NCBI GenBank assembly: GCA_030770535.1
Contig: JASVEC010000002.1
Location: forward strand, 1,302,001-1,366,000
Direction: 5' to 3'
From: Batkoa obscura
Taxonomy: Eukaryota; Entomophthoromycota; Entomophthoromycetes; Entomophthorales; Batkoaceae
DNA: 64,000 nt
Positions 23,637-32,973 of the stretch are shown in pieces (position 1 is the first letter of the stretch; each line of letters opens with the position of its first letter). A program made the position numbers and the translations under genes. Under the pieces are notes generated by a model. The model worked only from the letters and a program-made list of their open reading frames with translations, was not told the DNA's origin and did not search any database.

Positions 23637-24126
23637 TGACTTTTTTAAGAATATATAATACGTTAAGAATAGAATTATGTTTAGTGATATGACAAATAAA
23701 CGAAGCTCTACATAGTTTGCTAACCATAATAATAGTTTCTAATAGTACAAGTATTAATAATAGAGTAGACACTATTGATAGATTTAGAATAGTTCGATTG
23801 ACTGCTGATTCTATTAGTAATATCAATAAGGATATTGATAATTTTTATTCACTTATAAATCAGATCCAAATATTAAGCCTTGCATTATATCTACTAATGA
23901 TACAAATATCACCCTTTAAACATTAGAAGATAGGCTTATTAAATATATAAGATACTACAAATGATATGTTACAGAATTAAAATTGACAAAAGTTAAATAA
24001 AATCAAAATTATAGCTTTCAATAAAAAAGATATATTATACAGAAACAAATGTTTAATATCTTTATGAAATAGCTTAAAGATTAATATTGTAGTATAGAAA
24101 ATAAAAAAATATACTATCTTGTAAGC

Positions 24127-24342
24127 TTAACAATCGGCACCGCAGCAACAGCTACCCCAATCACAATCTCCATTGATACCCCATTTTGGACTTCTAGGGA
24201 AGTTAGAGCAAGCATTTCCACATTCGTGATCAGCAACACAAGTTCTGCCTACAGCACCTTTTTTATTACATCTTCTACAGATATCAGAGGTCACAAAAAA
24301 GACGAAAAAGAGAACTAATAATAACTTGAAATTGGTAAACAT
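24127..24342 (-). CDS. secreted ten-cysteine defensin-like peptide, type A (gene 4)
   Basis: 71 aa, identical in protein to gene 2. It forms the left arm of the palindrome. The leader intron is at 24353-24406 and TATAAATA at 24460-24467 on the minus strand. It shares a GTGACC codon pair in the signal region with gene 2, where right-half genes read GTAACC. It is divergently transcribed from gene 5, with 1055 bp between start codons. Confidence 0.87.
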   Translation of the reverse strand: MFTNFKLLLVLFFVFFVTSDICRRCNKKGAVGRTCVADHECGNACSNFPRSPKWGINGDCDWGSCCCGADC

Positions 24343-25230
24343 TTTAAATATTCTAAAGGAAATAGTTATTAATATTTAACACTAAATCATAAAACTAAAT
24401 GATTACCTTATACAATAATACAATTGGATTTAATGAGTTTGATATCTACTTCTATACATTATTTATATTATTTTTTCAGGGATAGACGATCAACTTTGAC
24501 AGTTTTAACGTTTAAAGCTGGGGAAACGCGTTATAATTAATTGAGTTTTATCACGCTAGATTAGACCAACTAAAATTGTAATTAATATAGTTGCGAAACA
24601 ATTTTAGGAATATCACAATGGAGATTTAAAGCTGACTATTTGGTATTATATAATTATCTCAACGAATACTATCAAATATTTTACATTCTAATATGGCTTA
24701 TATTTTTTAATTTTTTAATTTTTTAATTTAAGCAACCAAATTTGTCAATATCTCACATTATCTATAACTGTGACTTAATTTTGATAAGTCGATCTTCAAC
24801 TTTAAAATTCATTAATATAACATTTCTTGACAACTCTGAAGCAAAAAATAAGCTTTGCCTTAAAGATCCTCTAATAATGTTACTACTCTCATTTTTATTT
24901 ATTCCTAGTTTAACTTAAGTTTGAAGAATTAATTGTCAAATTGAAGATTGACTTATCAAAATTAAGTCACAGTTATAGATAATGTGAGATATTGACAAAT
25001 TTGGTTGCTTAAATTAAAAAATCAAAAAATTAAAAAATATAAGCCATATTAGAATGTAAAATATTTGATAGTATTCGTTGAGATAATTATATAATACCAA
25101 ATAGTCAGCTTTAAATCTCCATTGTGATATTCCTAAAATTGTTTCGCAACTATATTAATTACAATTTTAGTTGGTCTAATCTAGCGTGATAAAACTCAAT
25201 TAATTATAACGCGTTTCCCCAGCTTTAAAC

Positions 25231-25397
25231 GTTAAAACTGTCAAAGTTGATCGTCTATCCCTGAAAAAATAATATAAATAATGTATAGAAGTAGATATCA
25301 AACTCATTAAATCCAATTGTATTATTGTATAAGGTAATCATTTAGTTTTATGATTTAGTGTTAAATATTAATAACTATTTCCTTTAGAATATTTAAA
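25231..25397 (+). promoter_or_regulatory. representative array promoter and leader of gene 5
   Basis: Conserved parts in order: the word GTTAAAACTGTCA at 25231-25243 within a longer block through GATCGTC; TATAAATA at 25273-25280; a 54-nt leader intron at 25334-25387 with donor GTAATC, a TATTAATAAC branch-like site and acceptor CCTTTAG; then 10 nt to the ATG. The same order is found upstream of genes 6 and 9, with weaker motif matches in genes 1-3, 7 and 8. Confidence 0.7.
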
Positions 25398-25613
25398 ATG
25401 TTTACCAATTTCAAGTTATTATTAGTTCTCTTTTTCGTCTTTTTTGTAACCTCTGATATCTGTAGAAGATGTAATAAAAAAGGTGCTGTAGGCAGAACTT
25501 GTGTTGCTGATCACGAATGTGGAAATGCTTGCTCTAACTTCCCTAGAAGTCCAAAATGGGGTATCAATGGAGATTGCGATTGGGGTAGCTGTTGCTGCGG
25601 TGCCGATTGCTAA
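25398..25613 (+). CDS. secreted ten-cysteine defensin-like peptide, type A (gene 5)
   Basis: 71 aa, identical in protein to gene 4, and the first plus-strand member. It forms the right arm of the palindrome and shares with gene 4 the same upstream sequence in mirror image. Its 3' flank (ACGTAGAAGATAATATA) resembles that of gene 9, which hints at how the right half was copied. Confidence 0.87.
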   Translation: MFTNFKLLLVLFFVFFVTSDICRRCNKKGAVGRTCVADHECGNACSNFPRSPKWGINGDCDWGSCCCGADC

Positions 25614-26133
25614 ACGTAGAAGATAATATATTTTTTTATTTTACTATCTCAAAGTATCATAATAAATAACTCCAAACTAATTTAATATCAGGTTATTAAA
25701 CTAATTTTATAAAAAACAAGTTTGATTTTTGCTTTTTTATAGCAATGCCATCCTTTTAATTTATATTTGAATTTACTTTTGTAACATCAATGATAATAAC
25801 AGTTCATATTATTCAATGAAAAAAAGTCAAGTTTAACAATCATTATATTACTGATATTATGCTTGTTTTTAAAATTCTAAAGGAGTTAAGATTGGGGTCC
25901 AAGCTTTAAATTATAATTTTGATCAATTGAAATAGAAGATCATAAAGAAAATTGTTAAACATAGAATTCCATTAATTAATAAAAATAATGCCGTCTACTT
26001 AGAAATATAATCTCATAATAAAAATAATCAACTTTGACATTAAAAGATAGTTATTCTGCTGTACTCTAACAGAATATGCGTATGGCTAGGAAATAATAGA
26101 CACTTATTTTTAATGTCTATTAGAATACTTTAT

Positions 26134-26971
26134 TTTACAACAATACATAAAATTAATTATAATATATGTATTCATTGATTAGTTTAATTGAACGGCTTTT
26201 TTTAAAATACTTTAATTCGATTGTCGCTTACTTTCTTTATTGATCGACGAGATTGTAATGAACTAAATTGGATTATCTCATGGTTGACTCCACTAATCAA
26301 TACTGGCGTCAAAAACAAGGGTGTAAATCATCCTTGTTATTATGTTAGAAATTTCATTAAGCTTGAATTAATTAAATAAAATGACAAATATAAATCCTAT
26401 CACACTATCTTATAGCTCATAACTGCTCATCACTTTATTTATTGTCATAATTAAATAACAGTAGGTGTTGAAACATGATTTTACAATAGTTTTATTACCC
26501 TTACAGCTTCAAAAAATGAATTATTATATCAGTTGACTTAAATAACATAACAAAACTTGTCATGGTGTGGCTTTGCATCAAGTTTGAACGTTAAAACTGT
26601 CAAAGTTGATCGTCTATCTCCAAAAAGTAGTATAAATAATGTATAGAAGTAGATATCAAACTCATTAAATCCAATTGTATTATTGTATAAGGTAATCATT
26701 TAGTTTTGTGATTTAGTGCTAAGTATTAATAACTATTTCCTTTAGAATATTTAAAATGTTTACCAATTTCAAGTTATTATTAGTTCTCTTTTTCGTCTTT
26801 TTTGTAACCTCTGATATCTGTAGAAGATGTAATAAAAAAGGTGCTGTAGGCAGAACTTGTGTTGCTGATCACGAATGTGGAAATGCTTGCTCTAACTTCC
26901 CTAGAAGTCCAAAATGGGGTATCAATGGAGATTGTGATTGGGGTAGCTGTTGCTGTGGTGCCGATTGTTAA
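26134..26971. repeat. long direct duplication, copy 1
   Basis: About 838 bp colinear without gaps with 31004-31841 (offset 4870), only a few substitutions. It comprises ~600 bp of upstream DNA plus promoter, leader intron and the whole peptide CDS. Confidence 0.9.
26756..26971 (+). CDS. secreted ten-cysteine defensin-like peptide, type A (gene 6)
   Basis: 71 aa, same protein as gene 5, with TGT in place of TGC at some C-terminal cysteine codons and stop TAA. TATAAATA is at 26631-26638 and the leader intron at 26692-26745. The upstream ~600 bp is shared with gene 9 and not with gene 5, so genes 6 and 9 are the closest pair by flank. Confidence 0.87.
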   Translation: MFTNFKLLLVLFFVFFVTSDICRRCNKKGAVGRTCVADHECGNACSNFPRSPKWGINGDCDWGSCCCGADC

Positions 26972-27643
26972 ACTCATGAAATGATATGCTGGCTTATTTT
27001 ACTGAAATATTAAACACAATTTTTATCAAAATAAACATTATTAATAGTTACAATATCTACTTTATATTAACAGTTGTAGTTATAAAATAATCTTTGCAAC
27101 TTTTAGAGTTTTAAATCATTTTTGTTTATTCGACAAGTCTATTATTTAAATGGTTATAATTCAATATCTATATATCCCTGTTATATTTAACATTTAAACT
27201 GTTGAATGGATTTCTAACAATCAAATCAAACTATTATAATTAATTCTCTATTACTTTGAATAGCATTTCTTTACTACAGCTTCCTAACATATAAACCATT
27301 CCAAATTTTAGAAAGGTTACATTATCAAAATATTTTGAAAGTAGTTGATACAAGAATGCACCAAATACTTTAATTCAACTATGCCAAATAAACCTTTCAT
27401 TAAATTATAAATTTTATATTTCAATTTTAACTCATCAACTTATAATAAGTTATATTTGATACTCTGATTATTCTAAAGTAACTACTATCCTCAATGTCTA
27501 TCTTGATATTTTCATCGATATCACCTAGAAAAATCCAGTTTGTCTTCAAGTAAGTAAGTTACTAAATAACATCCCAATACAATTCTCTATTATGACTAAA
27601 GCATATTTTCCAAAGCAAAAACCTTCTGTTTTACTTTATTAAT

Positions 27644-27746
27644 ATATGGGGGTGTTTTTTTGGCTTCATTACTTTTTCTATCTTTTAAACAGTATTTAAG
27701 CGGAAAAATAGTAAGATTCTCAAATATGAAGATACATCTCCATCAT
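27644..27746 (+). repeat. foldback MITE copy 8
   Basis: Starts ATATGGGGGTGT. The interior GGCTTCATTACTTTTTCTA and CAGTATTTAAGCGGAAAAA fit the family. The right end is worn (ACATCTCCATCAT). Confidence 0.85.
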
Positions 27747-27975
27747 AAATTGAATCATTATAAGGTTTAGTTAGATATACTATTAGTACTATTGTCTTTG
27801 TAATATTTCGCAACGTTTATTACTATTCCCTTTGTTCATACGACTAAATTACATTCAGCAAGAGTCAATTATGACATGAAGTGTTACATCACGGAATATT
27901 GCAAAACTTAGTAGTAGAGATAAATAAAGCAATTAAAGAAATTGATGGTTTAAACGTTGAATTTAAAAGTCAAGT

Positions 27976-28114
27976 ACCATTGGTTCGATTTAAACGTAAA
28001 TTGGGCATTTTAGTTCTTGTATTTACTGAACTAAACTATAACAAAATTTCTTTATTTTTATTTATCAAATACGAAACAAAAATGCCCAATTCACGTTTAA
28101 ATCGAACCAATGGT
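27976..28114. repeat. separate hairpin with ~50-bp arms
   Basis: ACCATTGGTTCGATTTAAAC at 27976 is mirrored by GTTTAAATCGAACCAATGGT ending at 28114. The arms continue through TTGGGCATTT with few mismatches around a ~40-bp centre. It differs in sequence from the ATATGGGG family. Confidence 0.85.
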
Positions 28115-28438
28115 AAGGTTAGTATTTTAATCAACACTAACATTACTTTATTATCGTAAATTATACAATTAAAGTTAGTTTTAGTTATAAAATTACCTTA
28201 TGAATATATAATATAGCAGTTGAATTAACCCTAAACATAAAGGTGTTAGCATTATCATTTAACCCTAAAGATCAAACTGTCAGCATCTCATTGTTCACTC
28301 TTAAAAAAATAGTATAAATAATACACAAAAGTAGCTATAAACTTTATTAGATACTGCTTTTATTCTTGTATAAAGTAACTATAATCATCAGAGCTTAAAC
28401 ACAATATATTAACATCTATTTCCTTTAGAATATTTAAA

Positions 28439-28654
28439 ATGTTTACCAATTTCAAGTTATTATTAGTTCTCTTTTTCGTCTTTTTTGTAACCTCTGATAT
28501 CTGTAGAAGATGTAATAAAAAAGGTGCTGTAGGCAGAACTTGTATTGCTGACTATGAGTGCGGAAATGCTTGCTCTAACTTCGCTAGAAGTCCAAAATGG
28601 GGTATTAATGGAGATTGCGATTGGGGTAGCTGTTGCTGTGGTGCCGATTGCTAA
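28439..28654 (+). CDS. secreted ten-cysteine defensin-like peptide, type A variant (gene 7)
   Basis: 71 aa, the only type A copy that differs in protein: Val to Ile, His to Tyr and Pro to Ala within RTCIADYECGNACSNFARS. All cysteines are kept. TATAAATA is at 28313-28320 and the leader intron at 28375-28428 (donor GTAACT). The promoter is more diverged (AAACTGTCAGCATCTC), consistent with an older duplicate. The three changes lie in the predicted helix-loop region around CxxxC. Confidence 0.87.
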   Translation: MFTNFKLLLVLFFVFFVTSDICRRCNKKGAVGRTCIADYECGNACSNFARSPKWGINGDCDWGSCCCGADC

Positions 28655-30108
28655 GCACATACGATGATATTTGTTTAATTTTCTATATTATAGCATTATA
28701 AGTATGTAAATCTATTTCATTGAAGTAATAAACATAACCTCATTAAACTAAACGCTTTTTATGCTACTAAATACACTAATAATTTATAATGATACCCAGT
28801 AGCTTTGATTTCACAATTTATTGATTTATAAGGACTCACGACTATTTACTTATCAATTAGCAAATGTTTAATACCTAAATATTAATATTAATATTTTTAT
28901 AGTTGATCGAGTATCTAAACTACTATAATAAAAAATTTAATAAATGTAATTTATTATAAACCATCTCAATATTATTTTAAATAGTGTTACTTTATGTTTT
29001 AATATTAACTAGCTAATAAGTTGCTATAAGTTTACCAACAAAAAGTATGCTATTGGAAGAATAAAGATAATAAATAGAAAGCGAGAAGTTTCAATCTATT
29101 CAAGCTATAGCCTCAAAGACATTTTTTATTACACTGTACGCTATACACTACATACTTTAAAAAAAACCATTTAATCATAATGAATTAGACTTACTATCTT
29201 GAAAAAGGATAGCATACAAGGTGGTGATTACTTTAAATCTAGAAACAGCATTGACAATTGATTAAAATATTCATAAGTCTGAGGATAATACAGGCTATAG
29301 AATAATAGATGAGAATGCCATTCTTCATAAATAATTCATGCTTTTAAAAATGACGGACCCTTTGGCCCTTGATTTTTGATTACTCATGTTGCTTTCCCAT
29401 TTATTATATTTTAATAACATTATTATAAAGAATTATGTTTCAGCTATCATTACTTTCCACCCATCTCCAAATCATAATTGAAAGCAACATGCTATTTATG
29501 AATTATTGCATCAGGAATATTGTAATTTAGTTAAACAGGAATTTATAAGTAGATAAATGACAAAACAAGTACCAAAGTATGAACCAAACTATAAATAGTA
29601 AAGAAAATAAAATTATAAATTGGAATGCCTTTAATGTTTCAATATTCAGCTAACTTTTAACTCTATGTTGTATAAAAATGGATAAATAAATTAAATCTAA
29701 AAAGACCTAACATCCTCTTTTACTATTGCAAACTGTGCGAGGATGTTTTTTTTGGTTTCATTACTTTTTCCATTTTTTAAGCGTTGTTTGAGCGGAAATA
29801 TTGTTGGTAAATTCTTAAATACAAAAGTACACCCCTATATATATAATTTTGTTGGAAAAATTATTTCATAAAATGCATGATATAGCGTATAATTTAGCCT
29901 TAAACATCAAATACATCAACACTATCATTTAACCTTAAACTACAAGCTATCGTTACTTAATTGTTTGTCTTTAAAAAAGAGTATAAATAGCTCATAGAAG
30001 TAACCATAAGCCTTATCAAATCCATAATTTAATACTGTATAAAGTAAACATTTAAAAATCCAACTTTAAATATAAATATTAATAACTATTTCCTTTAGAA
30101 TATTTAAA
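28655..30108. other. array spacer
   Basis: Contains foldback copy 9 (29735) and a minor inverted pair, CATGTTGCTTTC near 29376 with GAAAGCAACATG near 29481. No gene is visible. Confidence 0.55.
29735..29841 (+). repeat. foldback MITE copy 9
   Basis: The left terminus is worn (GTGCGAGGATGT). The interior GGTTTCATTACTTTTTCCAT and AAGCGTTGTTTGAGCGGAAA is clear, and the right end reads ACACCCCTATAT. Confidence 0.83.
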
Positions 30109-30324
30109 ATGTTTACCAATTTCAAGTTATTATTAGTTCTCTTTTTCGTCTTTTTTGTAACCTCTGATATCTGTAGAAGATGTAATAAAAAAGGTGCTGT
30201 AGGCAGAACTTGTGTTGCTGATCACGAATGTGGAAATGCTTGCTCTAACTTCCCTAGAAGTCCAAAATGGGGTATCAATGGAGATTGTGATTGGGGTAGC
30301 TGTTGCTGTGGTGCCGATTGTTAA
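30109..30324 (+). CDS. secreted ten-cysteine defensin-like peptide, type A (gene 8)
   Basis: 71 aa, protein identical to genes 2, 4, 5, 6 and 9. TATAAATA is at 29992-29999 and the leader intron at 30044-30098 (donor GTAAAC, like type B). Its promoter and intron body differ noticeably from gene 6 although the CDS is nearly the same, which is the pattern expected when coding tracts are homogenised. Confidence 0.87.
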   Translation: MFTNFKLLLVLFFVFFVTSDICRRCNKKGAVGRTCVADHECGNACSNFPRSPKWGINGDCDWGSCCCGADC

Positions 30325-31003
30325 GTTTATAAGATAATATATTTTAGTATTTTAGTATTTTGAATTCTTATTATAAATGATATTGATTCAACACCGACCT
30401 GTTAGATTAGCATTCCTATTAAAATAAAATAAAACTGATTTTTAAATCTTCAATATTCGTTCTTATCCTTGGATTCTATCTAAACATAGTATTAATAGCT
30501 ATTGATGGTAACAACTTATTGTAACAATATTCCTATACTTTCAAATTTGAAAATTAGCTATCTTAGCAAAAGTATATTATTACTTCAGGTGCTATATCAA
30601 AATGTTATTAAAAATAAAATTCTAAATTTAATTTTTATTTTAAATGCACAACATCCAAGGAATTGTAATTTGGAATTGTAATTTGGAATTGTAAGGATAT
30701 TTGTTAAAATAAAAACCGATTTATTAATATAGCCAATAATCCTTACTTTATCATTATACTTTAGTTAGTTAAAAATACCGGTTTTTGCCAGCAGTATAAC
30801 AAATAACTTTAAAATAAATTTTCTAGTATATTTTATCATAATTAGCGTATAATAATGGAATTGATATATGAGGATGTGCTTTTATGTTTAAGAATTTTAC
30901 TATAGATTTTTCTACTCGAATAGTGCTTGAAAGATAGGAAAAGTAATGAAGCCAAAAAAACATCCCCATATAATTTACCTTACTATTACTCAAAAAATGT
31001 AAT
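30325..31003. other. array spacer
   Basis: About 680 bp with a short direct triplication of GGAATTGTAATTT near 30659-30695 and foldback copy 10. No gene. Confidence 0.55.
30865..30971 (-). repeat. foldback MITE copy 10
   Basis: ATATGAGGATGT to ACATCCCCATAT, a well-preserved copy. It lies about 33 bp from the left edge of duplicated block copy 2. Confidence 0.9.
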
Positions 31004-31841
31004 TTTACAATAATATATAAAATTAATTATAATATATGTATTCATTGATTAGTTTAATTGAACGGCTTTTTTTAAAATACTTTAATTCGATTGTCGCTTA
31101 CTTTCTTTATTGATCGACGAGATTGTAATGAACTAAATTGGATTATCTCATGGTTGACTCCACTAATCAATACTGGCGTCAAAAACAAGGGTGTAAATCA
31201 TCCTTGTTATTATGTTAGAAATTTCATTAAGCTTGAATTAATTAAATAAAATGACAAATATAAATCCTATCACACTATCTTATAGCTCATAACTGCTCAT
31301 CACTTTATTTATTGTCATAATTAAATAACAGTAGGTGTTGAAACATGATTTTACAATAGTTTTATTACCCTTACAGCTTCAAAAAATGAATTATTATATC
31401 AGTTGACTTAAATAACATAACAAAACTTGTCATGGTGTGGCTTTGCATCGATTTTGAATGTTAAAACTGTCAAAGTTGATCGTCTATCTCCAAAAAGTAG
31501 TATAAATAATGTATAGAAGTAGATATCAAACTCATTAAATCCAATTGTATTATTGTATAAGGTAATCATTTAGTTTTATGATTTAGTGCTAAGTATTAAT
31601 AACTATTTCCTTTAGAATATTTAAAATGTTTACCAATTTCAAATTATTATTAGTTCTCTTTTTCGTCTTTTTTGTAACCTCTGATATCTGCAGAAGATGT
31701 AATAAAAAAGGTGCTGTAGGCAGAACTTGTGTTGCTGATCACGAATGTGGAAATGCTTGCTCTAACTTCCCTAGAAGTCCAAAATGGGGTATTAATGGAG
31801 ATTGTGATTGGGGTAGCTGTTGCTGTGGTGCCGATTGCTAA
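31004..31841. repeat. long direct duplication, copy 2
   Basis: Partner of 26134-26971, gap-free over its length. Differences are single bases, for example around the GCATCGATTTTGAATG versus GCATCAAGTTTGAACG stretch near 31447. Confidence 0.9.
31626..31841 (+). CDS. secreted ten-cysteine defensin-like peptide, type A (gene 9)
   Basis: 71 aa, last member of the array, same protein as gene 6 with a few silent differences (for example TGC in SDICRR). TATAAATA is at 31501-31508 and the leader intron at 31562-31615. The 3' flank (ACGCAGAAGATAATATA) is closer to gene 5 than to gene 6. Confidence 0.87.
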   Translation: MFTNFKLLLVLFFVFFVTSDICRRCNKKGAVGRTCVADHECGNACSNFPRSPKWGINGDCDWGSCCCGADC

Positions 31842-32159
31842 ACGCAGAAGATAATATACTTGCTTATTTTAATAACCCTAACAACGTAAATTTCACGATT
31901 ATTGTCCAAATATTAAACACGACTCATCAAAATTAGCTTTTATGTTAAAAACATTTTATTGATTTGAGTATCAATGATTTTTGTGATATCATATTTATAG
32001 TCTCTTGAGTTTGAAACCATTTTGTTTATTTATTAGTATTGTCAAAATATTTATACTTCAATATCTAGGAATCCCCATTTTAACCAGTATTAAAATTATT
32101 AAATATGTTTTTAATCATTGAACCAAAATGTTACAAGATATCATTACTATATTATATAG

Positions 32160-32266
32160 TATAGTATGTAGAAATGTATTTTTTAAGAATTTTATTAACA
32201 ATTTTTCCGCTCAAATAGTGCTTAAGAGAGAAAAAGTGATAAAGCCAAAAAAAATACTACCATATG
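32160..32266 (-). repeat. foldback MITE copy 11
   Basis: Left end worn (AGTATGTAGAAATGTAT). The interior AAGAATTTTATTAACAATTT and CTCAAATAGTGCTTAAGAG is typical. The right end (ACTACCATATGG) is shared with copy 12. Confidence 0.83.
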
Positions 32267-32368
32267 GGGATGTATTTCTGTATTCAAGGATTTTATTAAC
32301 AATTTTTCCACCCAAATAGCGCTTAAAAGATGGAAAAAATAATGAAGCCAAAAAAAACAGCCCCATAT
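32262..32368 (-). repeat. foldback MITE copy 12
   Basis: ATATGGGGATGT to CAGCCCCATAT, same orientation as copy 11, with the terminal CATATGG in common. Confidence 0.9.
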
Positions 32369-32973
32369 CTTGTAGTACTTGTTAGCACATGAATCATTAA
32401 ATTTGAACCTAAGTTATGTTATTAAAAATGTATAAAGTGATTGATATGTAAAAACATAAAATATTTACATTATAAAATTTTACTATCAAAGTGTAAAGAA
32501 TGTATTTGAAATCAGTTTATTGTTTTATGACAAATTATACTTAATACACCAGTTATTTTAAAATACCTACTATCTAATAATAATATTTGAAAATAGACTC
32601 ATATCTACTTAGTTATCTACTAAAATAATAGATAGAACTAGCTAAAAAAATAGCTCAACACATCGCTCCCTATTATTTAAAAAAATTAATTGTGAATTTT
32701 CTTATGTAAGTGGATGGTTTTATAATTAAATGCTACTATGTAATTAGTAAAGTCATAATTATATAGCAATATTGAAATTACAAAATCGTCCAGTTATATA
32801 AAAAGCATAGCAGTCTATAATAACCGATTTAATAGGATAAACATTTGGGCAAAAATTACATACTTAACCAAAAAAACTAATCTTATCTCCAAGCACCAAT
32901 CAAAAGCATACTATTAGGCTTATTTATTTTATGTTCAAAACTTATTTTTCTAAAAAAATTAGTTCGAATCAAC

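Larger units (their letters stand above)
22680..24126. other. array spacer with tandem MITE pair
   Basis: About 1.4 kb without a supportable gene. ORFs at 23486-23692 and 23569-23826 run through the foldback pair and are not believable. Confidence 0.6.
24127..25613. repeat. large inverted repeat (palindrome) carrying two head-to-head peptide genes
   Basis: Positions on the two arms sum to 49740: the CDS pair 24127-24342 / 25398-25613 and internal words such as AGCAACC at 24731 and GGTTGCT at 25003 obey this exactly. The near-identical arms run about 24127-24802 and 24938-25613 (about 676 bp each) around a ~135-bp unpaired centre. Weaker similarity continues 30-40 bp past the stop codons. The arms contain coding region, leader intron, TATA box and upstream elements. 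Confidence 0.93.
26972..28438. other. array spacer
   Basis: Holds foldback element copy 8 (27644) and a separate hairpin (27976-28114). No supportable gene; the 92-codon ORF at 27881-28159 reads through the hairpin. Confidence 0.6.
31842..32973. other. spacer closing the peptide array
   Basis: Two head-to-tail foldback elements occupy 32160-32368. The rest is AT-rich and gene-free up to the GLE1-like start codon. Confidence 0.55.

Noticed and set aside
27881-28159. 92-codon ORF
   Set aside because: It runs through both arms of a hairpin, so its second half is the inverse of its middle; not a credible protein, though its first ~30 codons may be a remnant.
26780-28660. Antisense 65-aa ORFs opposite the peptide genes
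   Set aside because: They exist only because the sense genes are conserved, and their Thr/Ser-rich products look like nothing.
26134-31841. Two ~838-bp near-identical direct repeats 4.9 kb apart, resembling LTRs of a retroelement
   Set aside because: Each repeat contains a complete host-type peptide gene with its promoter, the interior holds more peptide genes, and nothing like gag, protease or polymerase is present.
17697-31841. Regularly spaced repeats taken as CRISPR-like
   Set aside because: Units are over 200 bp, contain genes, are spaced 1-2 kb apart and lie in a eukaryotic genome.
32128-32319. 63-codon ORF, and similar ones at 23486-23692 and 63434-63634
   Set aside because: Created by the open frame inside foldback elements; no independent support.
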